NCBI GenBank assembly: GCA_000711775.1
Contig: ARYC01017088.1
Span: 33,326 to 97,325 of the forward strand
DNA: 64,000 nucleotides
DNA from: Oxytricha trifallax
Taxonomy: Eukaryota > Ciliophora > Spirotrichea > Sporadotrichida > Oxytrichidae
Direction: 5' to 3'
The first letter of the stretch is position 1; each line of letters starts with the position of its first letter. The position numbers and the translations under genes were made by a program. Under the pieces are notes generated by a model. The model made no database searches. It saw only the letters and a program-made list of their open reading frames with translations, and was not told the origin of the DNA. Below, one piece after another: positions 53,880 to 64,000 of the stretch.

Positions 53880-56800
53880 AAAAAGCTAATTTCAGCTCTT
53901 TATGTTTCAATAATTATGAGCACCTTCTTAAGTGAAGGTCAATAGTGATTTAATTTTAAACGGACTTTTTCCAAATCAAATATAGGAGAGGCGCGCAAAC
54001 TTTTCTTTTTCAAAAAATGTCTACTATCTAGAAATTTCCAATTCACTTTCTCAGAGAGACACTTTAAAGCTTTAATTGATATTCATGATAATAATGAGCA
54101 ATATATAAATAAAGAGATCTTTTTGTTTTAGAAGTATTGTTTATATAAGATTTTATAAAAATTGAAGTCAAGAGCACGCACGCCATTTAATATTTTATGA
54201 TACTTCAAGTACACTATGAATTTTTCATAGAATCCTTATTGTTCAATTTCTTAAATCTCATCTTAGCATATCGAAAATAGTGTATCATAGGAAGGCTCAT
54301 ACTTTCAGTGAAGCAGTTCAAGCCTTTGACTAATTTTCGCATAAAACGCATTGCTACAGATTAACCAAATTGAAATTCTCTACAATATTTATTCTTTGCT
54401 TTTCCTTTTTTGCCGACGAGATGCTGCTCAATTATCTCAAAATTGAGATTTGAAAATGTTTTAGAAAGTATAGAACGAAATTTCTAAAAACTTCAAAGAC
54501 TTTCTTCATATATTTTTTAATCCTACATAGTTATTAATATTTTGTGGCGAAATTAATAGATTAAGATTGAAAGCAAAACAAAAAAACATACAGGATCGTG
54601 TTGCCATTATTATTTGTCAGTTTACGTATTCTTCATAATGCTTTGCTTAAGTATAAAAGGAAAAGTATATCTCTTTAATATACGAAAAGTCTTCGAACAA
54701 TCCATTAAGGGAAAGTTTAAAGTTGAGATCAGTGCATAAAAGTTCAAAATATTAAATGAAACTAAATTATCAAAAATCATGTGCCTTAGATTTATTTACG
54801 AAATTGGTTAAGTAATTTTGCCTATGGAAAGTCAAGATTAATTTAAATGATGGGCTGTAACAAGCAAATTCTATAATCAAAAAGAGAGTTAAATCAATGC
54901 AGTTACAAATTATTTAGTTTCTTTCGAAGAGTGATAAAGGAATTAAGAAAAGGCTTATTTCAGCTCTGTATGTTTTAATTGTTATGAGCACCTTCTTAAG
55001 TGAAGGTCAATAGTGATTTAATTTTAAACGGACTTTTTCCAAATCAAATATAGGAGAGGCGCGCAAACTTTTCTTTTTCAAAAAATGTCTACTATCTAGA
55101 AATTTCCAATTCACTTTCTCAGAGAGACACTTTAAAGCTTTAATTGATATTCATGATAATAATGAGCAATATATAAATAAAGAGATCTTTTTGTTTTAGA
55201 AGTATTGTTTATATAAGATTTTATAAAAATTGAAGTCAAGAGCACGCACGCCATTTAATATTTTATGATACTTCAAGTACACTATGAATCTTTCATAGAA
55301 TCCTTATTGTTCAATTTCTTAAATCTCATCTTAGCATATCGAGAATAGTGTATCATAGGAAGGCTCATACTTTCAGTGAGGCAGTTCAAGCCTTTGACTA
55401 ATTTTCGCATAAAACGCATTGCTACAGATTAACCAAATTGAAATTCTCTACAATATTTATTCTTTGCTTTTCCTTTTTTGCCGACGAGATGCTGCTCAAT
55501 TATCTCAAAATTGAGATTTGAAAATGTTTTAGAAAGTATAGAACGAAATTTCTAAAAACTTCAAAGACTTTCTTCATATATTTTTTAATCCTACATAGTT
55601 ATTAATATTTTGTGGCGAAATTAATAGATTAAGATTGAAAGCAAAACAAAAAAACATACAGGATCGTGATGCCATTATTATTTGTCAGTTTACGTATTCT
55701 TCATAATGCTTTGCTTAAGTATAAAAGGAAAAATATATCTCTTTAATATACGAAAAATCTTCGAACAATCCATTAAGGGAAAGTTTAAAGTTGAGATCAG
55801 TGCATAAAAGTTCAAAATATTAAATGAAACTAAACTATCTAAAATCATGTGCCTTAGATTTATTTACGAAATCGGTTAAGTAATTTTGCCTATGGAAAGT
55901 CAAGATTAATTTAAATGATGGGCTGTAACAAGCAAATTCTATAATCAAAAAGAGAGTTAAATCAATGCAGTTACAAAATTATTTAGTTTCTTTCGAAGAG
56001 TGATAAAGGAATTAAGAAAAGGCTTATTTCAGCTCTGTATGTTTTAATTGTTATGAGCACCTTCTTAAGTGAAGGTCAAAAGTGATTTAATTTTAAACGG
56101 ACTTTTTCCAAATCAAATATAGGAGAGGCGCGCAAACTTTTCTTTTTCAAAAAATGTCTACTATCTAGAAATTTCCAATTCACTTTCTCAGAGAGACACT
56201 TTAAAGCTTTAATTGATATTCATGATAATAATGAGCAATATATAAATAAAGAGATCTTTTTGTTTTAGAAGTATTGTTTATATAAGATTTTATAAAAATT
56301 GAAGTCAAGAGCACGCACGCCATTTAATATTTTATGATACTTCAAGTACACTATGAATTTTTCATAGAATCCTTATTGTTCAATTTCTTAAATCTCATCT
56401 TAGCATATCGAGAATAGTGTATCATAGGAAGGCTCATACTTTCAGTGAGGCAGTTCAAGCCTTTGACTAATTTTCGCATAAAACGCATTGCTACAGATTA
56501 ACCAAATTGAAATTCTCTACAATATTTATTGTTTGCTTTTCCTTTTTTGCCGACGAGATGCTGCTCAATTATCTCAAAATTGAGATTTGAAAATGTTTTA
56601 GAAAGTATAGAACGAAATTTCTAATAACTTCAAAGACTTTCTTCATATATTTTTTAATCCTACATAGTTATTAATATTTTGTGGCGAAATTAATAGATTA
56701 AGATTGAAAGCAAAACAAAAAAACATACAGGATCGTGATGCCATTATTATTTGTCAGTTTACGTATTCTTCATAATGCTTTGCTTAAGTATAAAAGGAAA

Positions 56801-59800
56801 AATATATCTCTTTAATATACGAAAAATCTTCGAACAATCCATTAAGGGAAAGTTTAAAGTTGAGATCAGTGCATAAAAGTTCAAAATATTAAATGAAACT
56901 AAACTATCTAAAATCATGTGCCTTAGATTTATTTACGAAATCGGTTAAGTAATTTTGCCTATGGAAAGTCAAGATTAATTTAAATGATGGGCTGTAACAA
57001 GCAAATTCTATAATCAAAAAGAGAGTTAAATCAATGCAGTTACAAATTATTTTAGTTTCTTTCGAAGAGTGATAAAGGAATTAAGAAAAGGCTTATTTCA
57101 GCTCTGTATGTTTTAATTGTTATGAGCACCTTCTTAAGTGAAGGTCAATAGTGATTTAATTTTAAACGGACTTTTTCCAAATCAAATATAGGAGAGGCGC
57201 GCAAACTTTTCTTTTTCAAAAAATGTCTACTATCTAGAAATTTCCAATTCACTTTCTCAGAGAGACACTTTAAAGCTTTAATTGATATTCATGATAATAA
57301 TGAGCAATATATAAATAAAGAGATCTTTTTGTTTTAGAAGTATTGTTTATATAAGATTTTATAAAAATTGAAGTCAAGAGCACGCACGCCATTTAATATT
57401 TTATGATACTTCAAGTACACTATGAATTTTTCATAGAATCCTTATTGTTCAATTTCTTAAATCTCATCTTAGCATATCGAAAATAGTGTATCATAGGAAG
57501 GCTCATACTTTCAGTGAAGCAGTTCAAGCCTTTGACTAATTTTCGCATAAAACGCATTGCTACAGATTAACCAAATTGAAATTCTCTACAATATTTATTG
57601 TTTGCTTTTCCTTTTTTGCCGACGAGATGCTGCTCAATTATCTCAAAATTGAGATTTGAAAATGTTTTAGAAAGTATAGAACGAAATTTCTAATAACTTC
57701 AAAGACTTTCTTCATATATTTTTTAATCCTACATAGTTATTAATATTTTGTGGCGAAATTAATAGATTAAGATTGAAAGCAAAACAAAAAAACATACAGG
57801 ATCGTGTTGCCATTATTATTTGTCAGTTTACGTATTCTTCATAATGCTTTGCTTAAGTATAAAAGGAAAAGTATATCTCTTTAATATACGAAAAGTCTTC
57901 GAACAATCCATTAAGGGAAAGTTTAAAGTTGAGATCAGTGCATAAAAGTTCAAAATATTAAATGAAACTAAATTATCAAAAATCATGTGCCTTAGATTTA
58001 TTTACGAAATTGGTTAAGTAATTTTGCCTATGGAAAGTCAAGATTAATTTAAATGATGGGCTGTAACAAGCAAATTCTATAATCAAAAAGAGAGTTAAAT
58101 CAATGCAGTTACAAATAATTTAGTTTCTTTCGAAGAGTGATAAAGGAATTAAGAAAAGGCTTATTTCAGCTCTGTATGTTTTAATTGTTATGAGCACCTT
58201 CTTAAGTGAAGGTCAATAGTGATTTAATTTTAAACGGACTTTTTCCAAATCAAATATAGGAGAGGCGCGCAAACTTTTCTTTTTCAAAAAATGTCTACTA
58301 TCTAGAAATTTCCAATTCACTTTCTCAGAGAGACACTTTAAAGCTTTAATTGATATTCATGATAATAATGAGCAATATATAAATAAAGAGATCTTTTTGT
58401 TTTAGAAGTATTGTTTATATAAGATTTTATAAAAATTGAAGTCAAGAGCACGCACGCCATTTAATATTTTATGATACTTCAAGTACACTATGAATCTTTC
58501 ATAGAATCCTTATTGTTCAATTTCTTAAATCTCATCTTAGCATATCGAGAATAGTGTATCATAGGAAGGCTCATACTTTCAGTGAAGCAGTTCAAGCCTT
58601 TGACTAATTTTCGCATAAAACGCATTGCTACAGATTAACCAAATTGAAATTCTCTACAATATTTATTCTTTGCTCTTCCTTTTTTGCCGACGAGATGCTG
58701 CTCAATTATCTCAAAATTGAGATTTGAAAATGTTTTAGAAAGTATAGAACGAAATTTCTAAAAACTTCAAAGACTTTCTTCATATATTTTTTAATCCTAC
58801 ATAGTTATTAATATTTTGTAGCGAAATTAATAGATTAAGATTGAAAGCAAAACAAAAAAACATACAGGATCGTGTTGCCATTATTATTTGTCAGTTTACG
58901 TATTCTTCATAATGCTTTGCTTAAGTATAAAAGGAAAAATATATCTCTTTAATATACGAAAAATCTTCGAACAATCCATTAAGGGAAAGTTTAAAGTTGA
59001 GATCAGTGCATAAAAGTTCAAAATATTAAATGAAACTAAACTATCAAAAATCATGTGCCTTAGATTTATTTACGAAATCGGTTAAGTAATTTTGCCTATG
59101 GAAAGTCAAGATTAATTTAAATGATGGGCTGTAACAAGCAAATTCTATAATCAAAAAGAGAGTTAAATCAATGCAGTTACAAATAATTTAGTTTCTTTCG
59201 AAGAGTGATAAAGGAATTAAGAAAAGGCTTATTTCAGCTCTGTATGTTTTAATTGTTATGAGCACCTTCTTAAGTGAAGGTCAATAGTGATTTAATTTTA
59301 AACGGGCTTTTTCCAAATCCAAATATAGGAAAGGCGCGCAAACTTTTCTTTTTCAAAATATGTCTACTATCCAGAAATTTCCAATTCACTTTCTCAGAGA
59401 GGCACTTTAAAGCTTTAATTGATATTCATGATAATAATGAGCAATGTATAAATAAAGAGATCTTTTTGTTTTAGAAGTATTGTTTATATAAGATTTTATA
59501 AAAATTGAAGTCAAGAGCACGCACGCCATTTAATATTTTATGATACTTCAAGTACACTATGAATCTTTCATAGAATCCTTATTGTTCAATTTCTTAAATC
59601 TCATCTTAGCATATCGAGAATAGTGTATCATAGGAAGGCTCATACTTTCAGTGAGGCAGTTCAAGCCTTTGACTAATTTTCGCATAAAACGCATTGCTAC
59701 AGATTAACCAAATTGAAATTCTCTACAATATTTATTCTTTGCTCTTCCTTTTTTGCCGACGAGATGCTGCTCAATTATCTCAAAATTGAGATTTGAAAAT

Positions 59801-62800
59801 GTTTTAGAAAGTATAGAACGAAATTTCTAAAAACTTCAAAGACTTTCTTCATATATTTTTTAATCCTACATAGTTATTAATATTTTGTGGCGAAATTAAT
59901 AGATTAAGATTGAAAGCAAAACAAAAAAACATACAGGATCGTGTTGCCATTATTATTTGTCAGTTTACGTATTCTTCATAATGCTTTGCTTAAGTATAAA
60001 AGGAAAAGTATATCTCTTTAATATACGAAAAGTCTTCGAACAATCCATTAAGGGAAAGTTTAAAGTTGAGATCAGTGCATAAAAGTTCAAAATATTAAAT
60101 GAAACTAAATTATCAAAAATCATGTGCCTTAGATTTATTTACGAAATTGGTTAAGTAATTTTGCCTATGGAAAGTCAAGATTAATTTAAATGATGGGCTG
60201 TAACAAGCAAATTCTATAATCAAAAAGAGAGTTAAATCAATGCAGTTACAAATAATTTTAGTTTCTTTCGAAGAGTGATAAAGGAATTAAGAAAAGGCTT
60301 ATTTCAGCTCTGTATGTTTTAATTGTTATGAGCACCTTCTTAAGTGAAGGTCAATAGTGATTTAATTTTAAACGGACTTTTTCCAAATCAAATATAGGAG
60401 AGGCGCGCAAACTTTTCTTTTTCAAAAAATGTCTACTATCTAGAAATTTCCAATTCACTTTCTCAGAGAGACACTTTAAAGCTTTAATTGATATTCATGA
60501 TAATAATGAGCAATATATAAATAAAGAGATCTTTTTGTTTTAGAAGTATTGTTTATATAAGATTTTATAAAAATTGAAGTCAAGAGCACGCACGCCATTT
60601 AATATTTTATGATACTTCAAGTACACTATGAATCTTTCATAGAATCCTTATTGTTCAATTTCTTAAATCTCATCTTAGCATATCGAGAATAGTGTATCAT
60701 AGGAAGGCTCATACTTTCAGTGAGGCAGTTCAAGCCTTTGACTAATTTTCGCATAAAACGCATTGCTACAGATTAACAAATTGAAATTCTCTACAATATT
60801 TATTCTTTGCTCTTCCTTTTTTGCCGACGAGATGCTGCTCAATTATCTCAAAATTGAGATTTGAAAATGTTTTAGAAAGTATAGAACGAAATTTCTAAAA
60901 ACTTCAAAGACTTTCTTCATATATTTTTTAATCCTACAAAGTTATTAATATTTTGTGGCGAAATTAATAGATTAAGATTGAAAGCAAAACAAAAAAACAT
61001 ACAGGATCGTGATGCCATTATTATTTGTCAGTTTACGTATTCTTCATAATGCTTTGCTTAAGTATAAAAGGAAAAATATATCTCTTTAATATACGAAAAA
61101 TCTTCGAACAATCCATTAAGGGAAAGTTTAAAGTTGAGATCAGTGCATAAAAGTTCAAAATATTAAATGAAACTAAATTATCAAAAATCATGTGCCTTAG
61201 ATTTATTTACGAAATTGGTTAAGTAATTTTGCCTATGGAAAGTCAAGATTAATTTAAATGATGGGCTGTAACAAGCAAATTCTATAATCAAAAAGAGAGT
61301 TAAATCAATGCAGTTACAAATAATTTTAGTTTCTTTCGAAGAGTGATAAAGGAATTAAGAAAGGCTTATTTCAGCTCTGTATGTTTTAATTGTTATGAGC
61401 ACCTTCTTAAGTGAAGGTCAATAGTGATTTAATTTTAAACGGGCTTTTTCCAAATCCAAATATAGGAAAGGTGCGCAAACTTTTCTTTTTCAAAATATGT
61501 CTACTATCCAGTAATTTCCAATTCACTTTCTCAGAGAGGCACATTAAAGCTTTAATTGATATTCATGATAATAATGAAGCAAGTATAAATAAAGAGATCT
61601 TTTTGTTTTAGAAGTATTGTTTATATAAGATTTTATAAAAATTGAAGTCAAGAGCACGCACGCCATTTAATATTTTATGATACTTCAAGTACACTATGAA
61701 TCTTTCATAGAATCCTTATTGTTCAATTTCTTAAATCTCATCTTAGCATATCGAGAATAGTGTATCATAGGAAGGCTCATACTTTCAGTGAGGCAGTTCA
61801 AGCCTTTGACTAATTTTCGCATAAAACGCATTGCTACAGATTAACAAATTGAAATTCTCTACAATATTTATTGTTTGCTTTTCCTTTTTTGCCGACGAGA
61901 TGCTGCTCAATTATCTCAAAATTGAGATTTGAAAATGTTTTAGAAAGTATAGAACGAAATTTCTAATAACTTCAAAGACTTTCTTCATATATTTTTTAAT
62001 CCTACATAGTTATTAATATTTTGTGGCGAAATTAATAGATTAAGATTGAAAGCAAAACAAAAAAACATACAGGATCGTGATGCCATTATTATTTGTCAGT
62101 TTACGTATTCTTCATAATGCTTTGCTTAAGTATAAAAGGAAAAATATATCTCTTTAATATACGAAAAATCTTCGAACAATCCATTAAGGGAAAGTTTAAA
62201 GTTGAGATCAGTGCATAAAAGTTCAAAATATTAAATGAAACTAAACTATCTAAAATCATGTGCCTTAGATTTATTTACGAAATCGGTTAAGTAATTTTGC
62301 CTATGGAAAGTCAAGATTAATTTAAATGATGGGCTGTAACAAGCAAATTCTATAATCAAAAAGAGAGTTAAATCAATGCAGTTACAATAATTTAGTTTCT
62401 TTCGAAGAGTGATAAAGGAATTAAGAAAAGGCTTATTTCAGCTCTGTATGTTTTAATTGTTATGAGCACCTTCTTAAGTGAAGGTCAAAAATGATTTAAT
62501 TTTAACGGGCTTTTTCCAAATCCAAATATAGGATAGGCGCGCAAACTTTTCTTTTTCAAAATATGTCTACTATCCACAAATTTCCAATTCACTTTCTCAG
62601 AGAGGCACTTTAAAGCTTTAATTGATATTCATGATAATAATGAGCAATGTATAAATAAAGAGATCTTTTTGTTTTAGAAGTATTGTTTATATAAGATTTT
62701 ATAAAATTGAAGTCAAGAGCACGCACGCAATTTAATATTTTATGATACTTCAAGTACACTATGAATTTTTCATAGAATCCTTATTGTTCAATTTCTTAAA

Positions 62801-64000
62801 TCTCATCTTAGCATATCGAAAATAGTGTATCATAGGAAGGCTCATACTTTCAGTGAAGCAGTTCAAGCCTTTGACTAATTTTCGCATAAAACGCATTGCT
62901 ACAGATTAACCAAATTGAAATTCTCTACAATATTTATTGTTTGCTTTTCCTTTTTTGCCGACGAGATGCTGCTCAATTATCTCAAAATTGAGATTTGAAA
63001 ATGTTTTAGAAAGTATAGAACGAAATTTCTAATAACTTCAAAGACTTTCTTCATATATTTTTTAATCCTACATAGTTATTAATATTTTGTGGCGAAATTA
63101 ATAGATTAAGATTGAAAGCAAAACAAAAAAACATACAGGATCGTGTTGCCATTATTATTTGTCAGTTTACGTATTCTTCATAATGCTTTGCTTAAGTATA
63201 AAAGGAAAAGTATATCTCTTTAATATACGAAAAGTCTTCGAACAATCCATTAAGGGAAAGTTTAAAGTTGAGATCAGTGCATAAAAGTTCAAAATATTAA
63301 ATGAAACTAAATTATCAAAAATCATGTGCCTTAGATTTATTTACGAAATTGGTTAAGTAATTTTGCCTATGGAAAGTCAAGATTAATTTAAATGATGGGC
63401 TGTAACAAGCAAATTCTATAATCAAAAAGAGAGTTAAATCAATGCAGTTACAAATTAACTTCTAGTTTCTTTCGAAGAGTGATAAAGGAATTAAGAAAAG
63501 GCTTATTTCAGCTCTGTATGTTTTAATTGTTATGAGCACCTTCTTAAGTGAAGGTCAAAAATGATTTAATTTTAAACGGGCTTTTTCCAAATCCAAATAT
63601 AGGAGAGGCGCGCAAACTTTTCTTTTTCAAAATATGTCTACTATCCAGAAATTTCCAATTCACTTTCTCAGAGAGGCACTTTAAAGCTTTAATTGATATT
63701 CATGATAATAATGAGCAATGTATAAATAAAGAGATCTTTTTGTTTTAGAAGTATTGTTTATATAAGATTTTATAAAAATTGAAGTCAAGAGCACGCACGC
63801 AATTTAATATTTTATGATACTTCAAGTACACTATGAATTTTTCATAGAATCCTTATTGTTCAATTTCTTAAATCTCATCTTAGCATATCGAAAATAGTGT
63901 ATCATAGGAAGGCTCATACTTTCAGTGAAGCAGTTCAAGCCTTTGACTAATTTTCGCATAAAACGCATTGCTACAGATTAACCAAATTGAAATTCTCTAC
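53880..64000 (+). repeat. Tandem satellite, ~1,068-bp unit, nine full copies plus a partial one
   Basis: The word CACCTTCTTAAGTGAAGGTC recurs at 53921, 54989, 56058, 57127, 58195, 59263, 60333, 61400, 62467 and 63537, giving unit lengths of 1067-1070 bp. Copies are very similar, and the array continues past the window. Variant sites fall into two haplotypes (CGAAAATAG/GAAGCAG/GTGTTGCC/AAATTATC versus CGAGAATAG/GAGGCAG/GTGATGCC/AAACTATC), recombined in some copies. Length and near-identity suggest recent amplification and gene conversion. Such kilobase satellites are expected in germline-limited DNA. Confidence 0.95.
54197..54850 (+). other. Residual reading frame inside the satellite unit (first copy shown)
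   Basis: In the ciliate code the frame from ATG 54197 (MILQVHYESF) to TGA 54848 is open except for one TGA at 54371. The second part (158 codons) reads NSLQYLFFAFPFLPT, FENVLESIERNFQKLQ, VYLFNIRKVFEQSIKGK and CLRFIYEIGQVILPM. In copies of the other haplotype a further TGA appears where this copy has TGT (GTGATGCC versus GTGTTGCC). Another frame just upstream (KVNSDLILNGLFPNPNIGKA) is intact only in copies 6, 8 and 10 and shifted by one base in most others. No family recognised; probably the fossil of a gene or element from which the satellite arose. Confidence 0.35.

Noticed and set aside
53880..64000. CRISPR-like array
   Set aside because: The repeat unit is ~1,068 bp with no short repeat/spacer alternation; it is a kilobase satellite.
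1..64000. tRNA or rRNA genes
   Set aside because: No cloverleaf-like GC-rich stretch or conserved rRNA word was seen on reading; a covariance-model search would be needed to exclude a tRNA.

Overview
The window reads as germline (micronuclear) DNA of a stichotrich ciliate of the Oxytricha/Sterkiella type. Three things show this directly. Long reading frames exist only if TAA and TAG are read as Gln and TGA is the sole stop. The sequence is AT-rich, with coding stretches separated by short, very AT-rich spacers. Several transposons end in C4A4/G4T4 (CCCCAAAACCCC-type) repeats and carry the transposase, 22-kDa-type and zinc-finger/kinase genes known from TBE (telomere-bearing element) transposons. 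No bacterial operon, tRNA, rRNA or CRISPR array was seen.

Layout. 1-3.1 kb: minus-strand, frame-broken gene for a SecA-type DEAD motor ATPase. 4.4-5.9 kb: GC-richer degenerate coding island. 6.2-29.8 kb: minus-strand pieces, in order, of one very large UvrD/TRANK1-like superfamily-1 helicase gene with TPR-like repeats. It is split by a TBE-related element (10.97-15.44 kb), an ~200-bp palindrome (17.94-18.14 kb) and two back-to-back TBEs (18.2-27.7 kb). 30.1-31.5 kb: coiled-coil gene and an unknown ORF. 31.7-32.8 kb: internally deleted TBE. 32.8-34.3 kb: zf-4CXXC_R1 zinc-finger gene. 34.32-34.80 kb: MITE with an 8-bp target duplication. 35.4-40.9 kb: degenerate coding, a coiled-coil gene interrupted by a 422-bp palindrome, and a NOP4/RBM28-like RNA-binding protein gene. 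41-47.4 kb: an unknown fragment, an acidic His-rich gene, a tubulin-tyrosine-ligase-like gene interrupted by a foldback element with a GC-rich core, and an Asn/Gln-rich ORF. 48.4-49.1 kb: GC-rich island. 49.3-49.8 and 52.8-53.7 kb: long inverted repeats. 53.88 kb to the end: tandem ~1,068-bp satellite.

How it fits together. Host genes appear as conserved blocks interrupted by transposons, palindromes and AT-rich spacers, as expected where a developmental rearrangement removes germline-limited DNA. Many host and transposon genes also carry single-base frame breaks. Decay, unresolved short eliminated segments or introns, and assembly error cannot be told apart here.

The most interesting signals are: (1) the helicase gene carrying about 14 kb of transposons in its body; (2) a TBE-like element without telomeric repeats but with CAACCGTCGGCA hairpins at its ends; (3) element-specific palindromic repeats in the divergent promoter region of each TBE; (4) an intron-containing gene fragment inside a TBE; (5) a eukaryotic SecA-like motor gene; (6) a palindrome family sharing an AGCGAGATAACTCGACTT core.
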